Of a stretch of DNA of 64,000 nt, positions 19,813 through 31,239 are shown one piece after another. Position numbers and translations under genes: made by a program. Each line of letters begins with the position of its first letter. Within the stretch, counting starts at the first letter, position 1. The notes beneath the pieces are model-generated. The model worked only from the letters and a program-made list of their open reading frames with translations. It had not been told where the DNA came from and did not search any database. This DNA comes from Urechis unicinctus (lineage: Eukaryota > Annelida > Polychaeta > Xenopneusta > Urechidae), in contig CM067355.1 in NCBI GenBank assembly GCA_034190875.2, forward strand, positions 31,514,684 through 31,578,683, written 5' to 3'.

Positions 19813-20160
19813 TTTGACATCATATACTTGTGGTACCTGTCAGACGACGTGGAAAAGTGAGAAAAAACTACAGCGCCATGAACACATGTACAGAGGAAAG
19901 GAAATGCAAGTACCCAGGTGGTGTTTTTTCATTTGCCGCCCAATATAAGCGTTACGGGACCAAGGAATAAAACAAAAAAAGACAGTATTCGCATTTATAA
20001 AAAAGCCACCTATGATTTTGAATGTTATTTTGAAGAAGAAAATCTACCAGTCAATTCACCCAAAGTCACCTGGGACCAAAAACACACTCATGATGAACGG
20101 TTATCATTATTAAGATGTATCACTGATATCAAACAAGACGGCTGGCTACTGGGACTTTAG
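19813..20160 (+). pseudogene. Viral/Polinton-type DNA polymerase B N-terminal fragment (copy 1)
   Basis: The first part reads as a C2H2-like finger (CGTCQTTWKSEKKLQ...H) and is broken by a 2-bp deletion near 19885 and a 1-bp insertion near 19975. The second part, in the frame ending at TAG 20158-20160, contains KKATYDFECYFEEENLPVN and VTWDQKHT. The 'YDFE' core with preceding small residues is the Exo I motif (D-x-E) of protein-primed family B polymerases. In those polymerases a Cys/His finger precedes the exonuclease. The match then collapses after KHT. No polymerase palm, ExoII or ExoIII is present, so this is a captured N-terminal scrap of about 115 codons. Confidence 0.6.
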
Positions 20161-20838
20161 TGATGACTACTGTTCTTCTAGTTTGTGCTGGTTTAGTTAA
20201 GTATGTTTCTTGTTTTAGTTGCTACAATACATTATTTACTTGTGTCTCTTATTTTATAATTCCTGAATTCCTGAATTTGGGTAAAAAAATAGGAACCTGC
20301 CTACAAGAACCATTTTTAAATAACGACTCTTGAAGAGATGGTCCTTATAAGGACCACTCCACTCCATCACCAGGAACCCATGGCCCACCCACACGAGTCA
20401 AAACCCATGGCCAACAGCTTGCCCCCCATTCGTCACCTGTGCAGGACATGCAGGAGGAAAGAGTGGGCATATTCTAACCTCGGACCGACAAAAGGTGAGA
20501 GGGTGCATTTGGATAACCCCATATAAGTCGCCTCTTACGACATGCGGGAGGATACAGCGGACCGTTTCTCCCCCCGGACCCACAGGGGGCACCAAACAAT
20601 TCAAAGTAAACGCCACGGTGTACGCGCTACTCCTTTTAGTGATTAATCAGAGTGTGACATAAGGAACGATGTAATAAATTGGTATTTAAATGTGTGCTGT
20701 GTCAATTATATAAGAAATGGATGTGATCGCTTTGTTATGTGTTTCAGGTAGCTACATTAATCAAGCGAACGAGCACAGAATTTGCCGAGACCATGAAATA
20801 AAACCTACAAGAAAATCACTTTAGTTGCATCAAAACCT

Positions 20839-21184
20839 TTGACATCATATACTTGTGGTACCTGTCAGACGACGTGGAAAAGTGAGAAAAAACTACAGCG
20901 CCATGAACACATATGTACAGAGGAAAGGAAATGCAAGTACCCAGGTGGTGTTTTTCATTTGCCGCCCAATATAAGCGTTACGGGACCAAGGAATAAAACA
21001 AAAAGACAGTATTCGCATTTATAAAAAAGCCACCTATGATTTTGAATGTTATTTTGAAGAAGAAAATCTACCAGTCAATTCACCCAAAGTCACCTGGGAC
21101 CAAAAACACACTCATGATGAACGGTTATCATTATTAAGATGTATCACTGATATCAAACAAGACGGCTGGTTACTGGGACTTTAG
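20839..21184 (+). pseudogene. Viral/Polinton-type DNA polymerase B N-terminal fragment (copy 2)
   Basis: The best preserved of three copies. The finger region is open (YTCGTCQTTWKSEKKLQRHE, then HIC), followed by KYPGGVFHLPP, a typical finger-to-exonuclease linker. It runs into a stop at 21022-21024, and the exonuclease part (ATYDFECYFEEENLPVN) is read in the next frame to TAG at 21182-21184. Same truncation point as copy 1. Upstream DNA (20700-20830) contains a pyrimidine-poor, intron-like stretch ending TGTTTCAG at about 20739-20746, so a splice acceptor may once have preceded the fragment. Confidence 0.62.
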
Positions 21185-21540
21185 TGATGACTACTGTTCT
21201 TCTAGTTTGTGCTGGTTTAGTTAAGTATGTTTCTTGTTTTAGTTGCTACAATACATTATTTACTTGTGTCTCTTATTTTATAATTCCTGAATTTGGGTAA
21301 AAAAATAGGAACCTGCCTACAAGAACCATTTTTAAATAACGACTCTTGAAGAGATGGTCCTTATAAGGACCACTCCACTCCATCACCAGGAACCCATGGC
21401 CCACCCACACGAGTCAAAACCCATGGCCAACAGCTTGCCCCCCATTCGTCACCTGTGCAGGACATGCAGGAGGAAAGAGTGAGCATATTCTAACCTCGGA
21501 CCGACAAAAGGTGAGGGGGTGCATTTGGATGGGAAACGGT

Positions 21541-22334
21541 CTCGCAAATTCCATGAAAAAAAATGAATGTTCTAGGATTTAAGAGGTAAGTAAAAGGTTT
21601 AATGGAGCAATTACCAACACGAGTGTGATATACGGTGCACACGAAGGCAGAGTAAACACGAATAGATAAAAACAGAGAAGTTCCACTTCAACTAAAATTA
21701 AAGCCTTCGTTGTTTCATGAGGTGGGATGAAATTAAACCTACAGGAAAATCACTTTAGTAGCATCAAAAACTTTGACATCATATACTGATGTTATTTTGT
21801 ATTTTAATTGGTTCTGATTGTAAGCTGTTTAATGAGATGCAGTCACATTCACTTCGACTCCAAGAAACAACATCTACCTCATTTTCTGATTGTTTCCGGA
21901 TTATACTGATAATAAACCAACAGTAGTTCAAGACGGAGTTCTTCGTTTACCTGTGCACTCTTAAGCTGTGTTGGTAAATCAGAAGTAAAAAGTAACACGC
22001 AATAAATGAACAACTAATAAAATATCTTAGCCTTACCTAGGGCATGATAGCAATTCGATAGGAAACGGTCTCGCAAATTCGACGAAAAGTTGAATGTTCT
22101 AGGATTCAAGATGAGGTAAGTAAAAGTTTTAATGGTGCGGAAAAAAACACCAGTGTGTTCTATGATAAAAACAGAGAAGTTCCACTTAAACTAAAATGAA
22201 ACCCTTCGCTGTTTCATTAAGTGGGATGATTTATACTAAGATCATTAGATCAGAGGTCACCAACACTAGTGTTATAACTAATAAATAAGTATAACGTTTA
22301 ACGGCAGACCAACACCAGGGTGTTATATGGTGCC
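21541..22334. repeat. Right part of block Y: decayed LINE-tail units
   Basis: Non-coding. Contains two related units where GCAAATTC(C/G)A(C/T)GAAAA...AATGTTCTAGGATT is followed by a GGTAAGTAAAA-type LINE-tail start (near 21540 and 22070), plus several tail palindromes near 22300. Matched by 47460-48286 in the right-hand block. Confidence 0.7.
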
Positions 22335-22345
22335 TCGAAGGTGGA
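22335..22345. other. Target-site duplication, left copy (LINE A)
   Basis: TCGAAGGTGGA is repeated at 28019-28029 and present once at the matching unoccupied locus 48287-48297. Confidence 0.85.
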
Positions 22346-22537
22346 AGGTAAGGTAAGTATAGGGTTTAACGGCACACCAACACTAGTGTGTTATATGGTG
22401 CCTACTTAAGGAGGGGTAAATACGAGTACGAAAGGATAAGGAGTGAAGGGTTAAAAATTAAATTAAAAATTAAACCCATTAGTATCAATTGAATTATATT
22501 AATTGAATTATATATAATAATTTGAGAATTGTATGGT

Positions 22538-25500
22538 CTAAAATCTATAGAAAAGTCCAATTTCTCTTATGAATCCAAGTATCTTGGATGGATTCACCCT
22601 TTCAAACAATTCTGAAATGCTTTGAACCCGGAAGAAGCGATTTCGGATCAAAATCAAATCAGCACATTCGATGAGAATGTGCTTGACGGTGTAGGTACAT
22701 TGACAAGGAATGCATTCAGGGATGGGCTCATCCCTTAATAGAAAGGCATGAGTTGTATAGGTGTGTCCTATACGAGCGCGAGCAAGAATAACCTCCTCTC
22801 TTCTGCTCTCTCTGCAGCTCTGTGGCCACTCCCCAAGTAAGGGCTGAATTTCGTGAAGTTTGTTTGGGATGGATTCATCCCACTGGTCCTGCCATTTCTG
22901 TTTAAAAAATTGGACGACTTGAGGTTTAAAGTCTGTAAAGGGGACTTTAACCTCAGTCACATTCATGTTGAGGGCTTCCTTGGCAGCTCTGTCTGCCCTT
23001 TCATTACCAGGGATACCAACATGGCTTGGTACCCATACAAACAAAATATCCTTGCCACGATCTGTCAATTGAGAATATAAAAGCACAACATTTAAAATAA
23101 AACCATTACGTAAATTACTCCCCCTGTGATTGCCTCCAGGGCAGACAGTGAGTCGGAAAATACAACGAAACGCTTTTTAATGGATTGGGCAATAAGTCCA
23201 AGTGCAATGGAAAGAGCTTTAAGCTCAGCGTGGAAAATTGACAGTGGAGGTGGTAGGCTCATGTTAAAAACACATTTCCCCATAATGGCTGCAGCTCCAA
23301 TTTTATTGTCTTCTTTCGAACCGTCTGTGTAAAGGGCAGAACGGTCCGAATAATTATCCTTTATCTCTCTAAATTGGTGAAGGAAAAAATCAGGCTCGTG
23401 AGATCCCTTCGTGTTGGTTGTCAGCGATTTATCCACTGTTGGGGTTTTCAAATGCCATGGGGGAGACCCTGGCACAGTCTCAACCGCCACGGCATTCAAG
23501 TTAGAGCATGACCCATCCAGCGATTCTCTGATACGCAGACCGAACGAAGGGATAGCATTCGGCCTACTCTCATAAAAATGGATATTTCCAGGATTAAAAA
23601 CAGCATCAAATGCAGGATTTTTGGGGTTGGACCTTATGCGTAAGGCATACTGAATGGCAAGCTGCTCCCTTCGAACCCCAAGTGGTGCCTCGTTGGCTTC
23701 CACATGTAGACTGGGAATGGGAGAGGTTCTGAAAGCCCCGAGGCAAAGCCTCAGAGCTTGGTTTTGGACAGTTTCCAATTTTCTTAGATATGAGCGACGG
23801 GCAGCACCATATATAAAAGAGCCATAGTCCAACTTGGAACGCACTAGTGACCGGTAAAGCCGTAAAAGGACTTTCCGGTCCGCTCCCCAATCAGTATTGG
23901 ACAGCATCTTTAAAAGATTGATTGCTTTAAAACATTTCTTACGCAGGTAAGAAATGTGAGCTTTAAAATTGAGCTTCCTGTCAAAAATTATTCCAAGAAA
24001 CTTGGTTTCTTCCACCACAGGAATAACATTGCCATCAAGGGTGAGAACTGGGTCTGGATGGATATTTCTTTTGTTGCAAAAATGCATACAGACAGTTTTT
24101 GATTTAGAGAATTTAAATCCGTTTTCATCCGCCCAGTTTTGGATGTTATTGAGGCTAAGTTGAAGCTGCCTCTCAATTGTGCTCATATTTTTTGATTTAA
24201 AATAAATCAAAAAATCATCCACGTAGAGTGAACAATCCACACCTGGCTTGATGACATTAACTATACTATTAATTTTTATATTAAAAAAGTGTAAACGGAT
24301 AAAATACTTCCCTGTGGGACCCCCATCTCCTGATCACAAGTATCAGAAAGGGTGGTGCCAGCACGGACTTTAAAAATTCGGTTCTCAAGAAATTTTTGAT
24401 AAAAAAACAGGCATGCGGCCTTTAAGGCCCATATTGCTCAAATCCGACAGGATTCCATGTTTCCATGTGGTGTCATAAGCCTTCTCCATATCGAAGAAGA
24501 CCGACACCACATGTTCCCCCCTCACAAAACCGTCACGTATAAAACTTTCAAGACGGACCAGGTGATCCGTCGTGCTACGTGTGTGACGGAAACCGCTCTG
24601 GTACCTGGAAATTAGTTGGTTTCTTTCAAGAAACCATACCAGGCGGCTGTTTATCATTTTCTCCATCGTTTTACAGATGCAGCTCGTTAAGGCAATGGGA
24701 CGATAGTTCGTAGGAATGGTGTTATCCTTCCCTGGCTTGGGTATCGGGATAACTATAGCCTCTCTCCAACCATCTGGGAATGTTCCAGATTCCCAGATTC
24801 CATTAAAAATGTCTAAAAGTACTTCAAGTGATTCCTCTGGAAGGTGTTTTAAAAATTGATAGTGTACATCATCGGGTCCACTAGCTGTGTCATTCGATTT
24901 ATGTATCGAATCCTCCAACTCCTTTAGTGTAAAAAAAGAGTTGTAATTTTCATGGTTATTTGAATTAAAATTAGGAATGTTTCGTTCCCGATGATGTTTA
25001 AATTTTTGAAATTTGGGTACTATAATTATTGGCAGAGGAATTCTTTTGGAAGGCATCGCCTAGAGTATTGACAATGTCCTTCAAATTGGAGGCTTTGGAA
25101 CCATCTGGTTTAACCAGATGTGAGAGAGTGTTGTTATTTTCCTTTCCCCTAATCCTACGAACCATGTCCCATGCCTTTTTCGTGGAAGTCTTGCTATTTA
25201 ATTTGGAAACAAAATTGTGCCAAGACTCACGCTTGCTGTATTTGATGACGCGTCGAGCTTTGGCTCGGGCTACTTTGTACAGGTTTTTGTTGGCCTCGGT
25301 GGGCCGCATTTTGAACCTGTACAGTGCCCGTTTGCGCTCTTTGACAGCGTCACGGCATGCATCAGAAAACCATGGTTTATATATCCGTTTAGAATCTGTC
25401 GAGGATTTCGGTACATTTTGTGTGGCTATATTAATTATTGATTGTGTAAAAAAGGATACCGGATCTTCATCAATATTTTCTAATGTATCTTTGTTGATAA

Positions 25501-26250
25501 TGTCTCTGCACATAGAAGTAAAATTCGGCCAGTTGGCCTTATGTAGGTTCCATTTGGATACCCGCTCAGCGGGCATAGGCCTATTGATATTTAAAAATAT
25601 TGGAAAGTGGTCACTTCCACACTGGTCCTGACCAACTTCCCAATCAAATTCCATCAAAAGAGATGGAGAGCAGAGGCTAAGGTCTATGGCAGAGAAAGAT
25701 CCGGTTCCAGGATGGAGATAAGTTTTAGATTTATTATTTAATATAGCAAGATCATTTTGTATGATGAAATTCTCTATTTTTTGACCACTGTCGTTGGTGT
25801 CCTCACATCCCCATAAATCGCTGTGGGCATTGAAATCGCCAAGCAGCAAAAGTGGGGACGGAAGTTGACTGATCAAATGATCAATGTCTCTCTGTAAAAT
25901 CTTGTAGCTTGGTGGTAGGTACAGAGAGCACAAAGTGATGGTTTTGTGGAGGGTAATTCTAATGGCTATAGCCTGAAGAGGCGTGTCAAGAGGAATGGGT
26001 TCATGGGGGACACCGTCTTTAACAAGCACAGATGCCCCTCCCACAGCTCTTGCGTCTCTTTGTGATAAAGTTGTTTTATATATACATGGTATACCCTCTC
26101 ATTGACATTTGATCAGTCTCCTTCAAGAAAGTTTCCTGAAGGCTAACAGCAATAGGTTGATGGTCATACAAAAGAAATTTGAGTTCGTCATAGTTGGACC
26201 GAAATCCTCGACAGTTCCATTGGATGATGCTAGGTGACATTGGGGGGATT
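22538..26250 (-). pseudogene. LINE A ORF2: endonuclease / reverse transcriptase / RNase H, frameshifted
   Basis: The ORF2 start is the ATG at 26250 or close by, overlapping the ORF1 stop: ATGTCACCTAG serves both. Endonuclease blocks are WNCRGF, LQETFLKE, LLLLGDFNAHSDLWG and CGSDHFPIF (APE type). RT blocks are PKPGKDNTIPTNYRPIALTS, SGFRHTRSTTDHL, FFDMEKAYD, MGVPQGSILSVTLFN and the catalytic SLYVDDFLIYF. RNase H carries YTDGSKEDNKIGAA, DSLSALEAI and HVGIPGNERADRAA. The protein nicks the target, primes on it and reverse-transcribes LINE RNA. Breaks occur near 26044-26076 (2-bp TA insertion), near 25000-25056 and near 24385-24300 (single-base indels), and around 23086-23130 in RNase H. LINE C shows the undamaged reading at the first three places. 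Confidence 0.9.
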
Positions 26251-27482
26251 GGTTGAAGCCCGAGGCTTCCGCCTTGGGCTGTTAGGGGCAGATGTGGGTT
26301 TAGAGGGAAGACGGACACTGTCAATGTCCATCTCCTCTAGGCTGCCGTATTTATTATGCAATTTTATGGGATCCTTAGATCCCTTAGGAGGTCTATGATT
26401 ATGAGTTTTTACTTTAGTTATTACTGTTTCATTTTTTTTTACTAGTCTCAGCGGGTTTTTTGTAAACAGTAGGATGGACAGGAGGACTGCACTGTGTTGA
26501 CATATCTTTTGCCTTCTTGGTAGTAGTAGCAGGTTTTGGCACATCAATGGTCACCATTTTTGGCTGGGCGCTGCCATTTGGCCACGTGTAGTCGGTCTGG
26601 GTGTCGACTGACACTGTGGCCTTTTTGACAGCGCTAGCATAAGAGGGTTTGGTGCCCTGATGTGCCTCCACTATCTTTCGTGCCTCAGGGAACGAGATGT
26701 CTCTGGTGTGTCGGATCGTTTGGATTTGTTTTTCCTTGATCCATGTAGGACACAACCTAGAGAATGCTGGGTGGTCCCCTGAGCAATTAATACATTTGGT
26801 GGTCTGCCGGCAGTCATCTTCCTTATGGTCCTCCTGTCCACACTTCGCACATGCTGCAGTTCTTTTGCAGGTTGAATTACCATGTCCGTAACGTTGGCAC
26901 TTGAAGCAGCGCAAGGGATTTGGGATGTAGGGGTCCACGGAGACATTCAAGTATCCGACCTTGACAGCTTTAGGCAATTCAGAGCTGTCAAAGGTCAGGA
27001 TAACCGTCCCCGTGGCTTGTCGAGTCCCATTGCGGTTCACTGTGATTTTTTTTGCATCGATTACCCTTTGTGGTTTTAACTCGTTAATAATTTCAGAGAC
27101 CTCGCATTCTTTCAAATCAAAACATCGAATTACTCCTCTTTTGGTGTTGAGGGTTCGGTGAGGGGTGACTTGTATCGGAATGCCCGCGAGAAGTACTGAT
27201 TTCAGTAGGCAACTCGCGAGGCTGGGTCGATCAACTTCAACAAGCAAGCTGCCAGACTGTATTTTCCTAATGTTTTTGGCGACACCAGCCAACCCCTCAA
27301 TCCCTTTACTAATTGCAAAAGGACTTAGAGATGTCAAGGGTCTCTCTGGATTAGTAGAAGTTAAAACCAAAGAATCTTGGCCATGAGGAGCAAAGATCTT
27401 TGTCCGAGTCAGAGTCCGTGTCCGTTTCATTGGGTCTAGTCCGTTTAGAAGATAATCTTTCTTGAGTTTGTTTATGAGCCAT
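26230..27482 (-). pseudogene. LINE A ORF1: CCHC nucleic-acid-binding protein, two indels
   Basis: ATG at 27482 (MAHKQTQERLSSKRTR). A one-base insertion near 27367, relative to LINE C, shifts the frame. A longer homopolymer at 26437-26446 shifts it again near KKPAETSK. The middle is an RRM-like region (RGVIRCFDLKECEVSEIINE). Three zinc knuckles follow: CFKCQRYGHGNSTC, CAKCGQEDHKEDDC and CINCSGDHPAFSRLC. Then a basic/Pro-rich tail. ORF1 proteins of this type coat LINE RNA and act as chaperones in the RNP. Its stop lies inside the ORF2 start. Confidence 0.9.
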
Positions 27483-28018
27483 GATATTATGATAAAATTT
27501 CTTCACTGGTGCTCCCCACCCACCATGGAGCCCAACATGGGGGCGTCAGCGGTGTGCGGCTCAACCAGCACACATGACGCCAGGGATACACCAGTGCAAT
27601 ACTCAAATCAAATAGCAAACAGCTCAAAGAGCTGTTCACACATCAACTCAATTGACCTGTTAAGCAGCCGCCAGGGATAAATGAAAAAGAAAAGGGAAAA
27701 AACCATGTGGATAAGAATGAATGACAAGAGGTGGAATGAAAAAGCAATAAGTAATGAAAACAAATATCCCATGGCATGTCACCACAAGCCGATTGACTGG
27801 ACCAGGCCATTCCAGCCTCTCGTCTAGGTGAAATCCGGGCCAAAGTGGTGTGTTGCAGATATAGCCCTCGCAAGGACCGCTCCACTCAACCACCAGGATC
27901 CCATCTTCCACCGACACGAGTCGCAACCCACGGCCAACAGGTTGCCCCCTATTAGTCGCCTCTTACGACATGCAGGAGGATACAGTGGGCCGATTCTACC
28001 CCCGCACCCACAGGGGGG

Positions 28019-28029
28019 TCGAAGGTGGA
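28019..28029. other. Target-site duplication, right copy (LINE A)
   Basis: TCGAAGGTGGA, identical to 22335-22345. It directly follows the C-rich LINE 5' end. Confidence 0.85.
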
Positions 28030-28777
28030 GAAACTACCTTCTTAGCAGGATCACTGCTATCAAACATACGGTTGGCCACTGGGACTTTTGTAATGACTTC
28101 TGTGCTTCTTGTTTGTACTGGTTTTAGTAAAGTATGTTTGTAGATTTAGCTGCTACAATACATTATTTACTTCTGTGTTTTATTTCATTATTCCTGAATT
28201 TGGATATGAACCTGCTCAAAAGAACAATTTTTAAATAACGTCTCACGAAAAGGTGGTGGAAAAGATTCCGCGTATAACCCCCAACCATCCCTACCTCCAC
28301 ACACCGGGAACCGGAAAGACAACAGCCACTAGAAGGTAAGGTAAGTATAGTGTTTAACGGCACACCATCTCGTGTATCATAGAAAGCTTCCTTCTGGCCC
28401 TTTCCTCTTTGAGAAAAATAAAATAACTACCACGCTAAAGCTGCATCTACAGTACAGCTGTCACCAGAAGTTGTAGCAAAGTTTGCTGCCTCCTATCCGT
28501 TACCAAAAGGTTCTCTGTCAGTCAATTTTTCACGAATTCAGTGCTTCTACGTAAGCATATCTATGCAGAGGTAAGGTAAGGTAAGGTAAGGTAAGGTAAG
28601 GTAAGTATAGGGTTTAACGGCACACCAACACTAGTGTGTTATATGGTGCCTACTTAAGGAGGGATAAATACGAGTACGAAAGGATAAGAAGGAGTCAAGG
28701 GTTAAAACTAACTAAAAATTAGTATTAATTGAATTATATGAATTGAATTATATATAATAATTTGAGAATTGTATGGT

Positions 28778-30919
28778 CTAAAATTTATAGAAAAGTCCAA
28801 TTTCTCTTATGAATCCAAGTATCTTGGATGGATTCACCCTTTCAAACAATTCTGAAAGGGTTTGAACCCGGAAGAAGCGATTTCGGATCAAAATCAAATC
28901 AGCACATTCAATGAGAATGTGCTTGACAGTATAGGCACATTGACAAGGAATACATTCAGGGATGGGCTCATCCCTTAGTAGAAAGGCATGAGTTGTATAG
29001 GTGTGTCCTATACGAGCACGAGCAAGAACGACCTCTTCTCTTCGGCTCTCTCTGCAGTTGTGTGGCCACTCCCCAAGTTGAGGCTGGATTTCGTAAAGTT
29101 TGTTTGGAATGGATTCATCCCACTCGTCCTGCCAATTTTGTTTAAAAAATTGGACGACTTGAGGTTTAAAATCTGTAAAGGGAATCTTGGTTTCAGACAC
29201 TGGCTCATGTAGGGCTTCCTTTGCAGTCCTATCGGCTTTTTCGTTGCCTGGGATACCTATGTGACTGGGTACCCAGACAAACTCAACATTTTTACCCAGC
29301 ATGGATAAACGAGTAAGGTAAGGTAAGGTAAGTATAGGGTTTAACGGCACACCAACACTAGTGTGTTATATGGTGCCTACTTAAGGAGGGATAAATACGA
29401 GTACGAAAGGATAAGAAGGAGTCAAGGGTTAAAACTAACTAAAAATTAGTATTAATTGAATTATATTAATTGAATTATATATAATAATTTGAGAATTGTA
29501 TGATCTAAAATCTATAAAAAAGTCCAATTTCTCTAATGAATTCAAGTATCTTGGATGGATTCACCCTTTCAAATAATGGATAAACGAGTAAGATTTTCTA
29601 AAATATCTACAACAATATGGCACGATAACAACTTATTCCCAATTGCCTCCAGGGCAGATAAAGAATCACTAAAAATTGTAAAATCCGCATTGGGATGGTG
29701 AGCAATAAGGCCCAATGCCATCCTTATTGCGGTAACTTCAGCTGTAAAAACAGATGCCGCACCAGGCAGTCTTTTCTTGTGGGTCTGAGGTCCGAACACG
29801 ACTCCAGCACCCCACACGGTTTGCATCTTTGGATCCATCAGTATAAATAAGTATCTTGTCTTTGTGATGTTCTTTTATTTCATGAAATTTCATCAAGAGG
29901 TCATTTGCATTTAATTTATCATATTTGGTAAGGGATGTGTCTATTGTTGGTGTGTTCAATTGCCAGGGTGGTGTTTCGGGAATTTTGTTTGGAGCAATAA
30001 TGTCTAAATTATTGGATATGTTGTTTAGCGATTCTTGAATACGGATGCCAAGAGGTGGTATGGCATTAGGTTTATTTTCATATATTACTTGGTATTTGGG
30101 ATGGAAGATAATGTCATAGGCAGGGTGATCTGGATTGCTTTTTATTTTAATTGCATATTGAAGGGCCAGTTTGTTTCTTCTTAGATGGATAGGCATTTCA
30201 TTGGCTTCAGTGTGGAGGCTTTCAATGGGTGATGTTCGAAAAGCCCCAAGGCAAATCCTCAGAGCCTGATTCTGGACTATGTCCAGTCGTTTTAGATAAG
30301 ATTTTCGAGCTGCACCGTAAACGATGCAGCCATAGTCAAGCTTTGATCTTATCAAGGACCGGTAGAGCCTGAGCAGGACCTGCCTGTCAGCTCCCCAGTC
30401 CAGCTTGGACACTACTTTAAGAAGATTCATTGCCTTGAGACATTTATTCCTGATGTAATTAATATGGGATTTAAAATTAAGTTTTGAATCAAATATGATA
30501 CCTAAGAATTTGGTTTCTTCCACAACAGGGATGGGATTTTCATTGATGGTTAATTCTGGGTCAGGGTGAAGGCCCCTTCTTTGACAAAAATGTACACAAA
30601 CTGTTTTTGTAGTGGAAAATTTGAAACCATTTTCATCTGCCCATTTCTGAATTTTGTTAAGGTTGATTTGTAGCTGGCGTTCTATGGTGGTCATACTGCT
30701 GGATCGGTAAGATATAAGGAAATCGTCTACATAAAGTGATTTTTCTATTTCAGGTTTAAGAACTTTTGTGATGCTATTGATCTTTAGATTGAAAAGTGTG
30801 ACAGAAAGAATGCTGCCCTGTGGGACCCCCATTTCCTGACCATGTTGGTCCGAAAGTGATGTCCCAATTCTTACCTTAAAAAATCTATCATTTAAAAAAT
30901 TTTGTATAAATAGTGGCAT
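28778..30919 (-). pseudogene. LINE B ORF2 C-terminal half (RT + RNase H), interrupted
   Basis: The open stretch 30919-29738 contains EMGVPQGSILSVTLFN, catalytic KSLYVDDFLISY, a thumb region with KLDYGCIVYGAARKSYL, and the RNase H start ILIYTDGSKDANRV, where a frameshift falls near 29810. The second stretch gives AVTAIRMALGLIAHHPNADF and FSDSLSALEAIGN. It then reaches the nested insertion at LTRLS and resumes beyond it with VEFVWVPSHIGIPGNEKADR to the end at 28778. Apart from the nested insertion and one or two indels the coding is well kept, showing a young copy. Confidence 0.88.
29318..29575 (-). mobile_element. Nested LINE 3'-end insertion inside LINE B RNase H
   Basis: A 258-bp, heavily 5'-truncated LINE copy consisting of the tail palindrome, the 3' UTR and the last about 20 codons. 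It is flanked by ATGGATAAACGAGTAAG (29301-29317 and 29576-29592). Removing it would restore the RNase H order around LTRLS. It starts with (GTAAG) repeats like every tail in this family. Confidence 0.9.
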
Positions 30920-31239
30920 ATTACCTCGAAGACCAGCTTCTTGTAGATCTTTTAAAATCCCATATTTCCATGTCGTGTCATATGCTTTCTCAAGATATCT
31001 ATGCAGAGCACAAAGCAGGAAATGACAGGGCTTGTTCTGCCATGGAACGCTGCAGTTTTTGCAGTTATTTGTGAAGGCGGCACACCCACACTAGTGTGAT
31101 ACGTTGTGCCTGTTAAAGTGGGGAGAAATTCAATAAGAAGAAATCAACGATCACAAGAAAATTAAATAAAACCCAATAATATTAATTAAACAACAAGGGG
31201 GTTGTCTTGGGAACATTAGTTCTGACGTTCAATACCACC

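Larger units (their letters stand above)
19567..21540. repeat. 1,025-bp tandem duplication carrying a polymerase fragment
   Basis: Sequence starting ACAATTCAAAGT recurs at 19571 and 20596 (offset 1,025 bp), and the two units match nearly base for base up to about 20520/21540. Differences include a 2-bp deletion near 19885, one extra A near 19975 and a short TTCCTGAA duplication near 20262. A third, more diverged single unit lies at 46533-47460. Each unit carries a DNA polymerase B fragment and ends with a diverged LINE-leader sequence (GTCACCTGTGCAGGACATGC). Confidence 0.85.
22346..28018 (-). mobile_element. LINE A: full-length I/Nimb-type non-LTR retrotransposon
   Basis: About 5.67 kb in minus orientation. 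The 5' leader (about 28018-27483) begins with a C-rich stretch and carries CATGTCGTAAGAGGCGACTA. ORF1 and ORF2 follow, then about 190 bp of 3' UTR. The UTR holds the palindromic tail (plus strand: GGCACACCAACACTAGTGTG TTATATGGTGCC) and ends in short tandem TTACC. A target-site duplication of 11 bp flanks it, and the empty site is preserved at 48287. Clade evidence: ORF1 CCHC knuckles; ORF2 with APE endonuclease, RT and RNase H. The protein sequence is almost the same as LINE C, so the family moved recently. ORFs carry a handful of indels. Confidence 0.93.
28571..30994 (-). mobile_element. LINE B: 5'-truncated LINE of a second subfamily
   Basis: A minus-strand insertion of 2,424 bp flanked by the 14-bp duplication ATATCTATGCAGAG (28557-28570 and 30995-31008). 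The unoccupied site occurs once at 48825-48838. The 3' end shows seven GTAAG repeats (plus strand) followed by the usual tail palindrome. The 5' end is truncated inside RT, just upstream of MPLFIQNFLNDRFF. It belongs to the LINE A family but differs clearly in protein sequence, so it is a sister subfamily. It is interrupted at 29318-29575 by another tail fragment. Confidence 0.93.

Noticed and set aside
20338..20526. 62-codon frames with MVLIRTTPLHHQEP (also near 44881 and 47279)
   Set aside because: They translate the diverged LINE 5' leader repeat, not a gene.
25029..25631. 200-codon plus-strand open frame, repeated at 37279-37881
   Set aside because: Exact antisense shadow of the LINE ORF2 endonuclease/linker region; no domain of its own.
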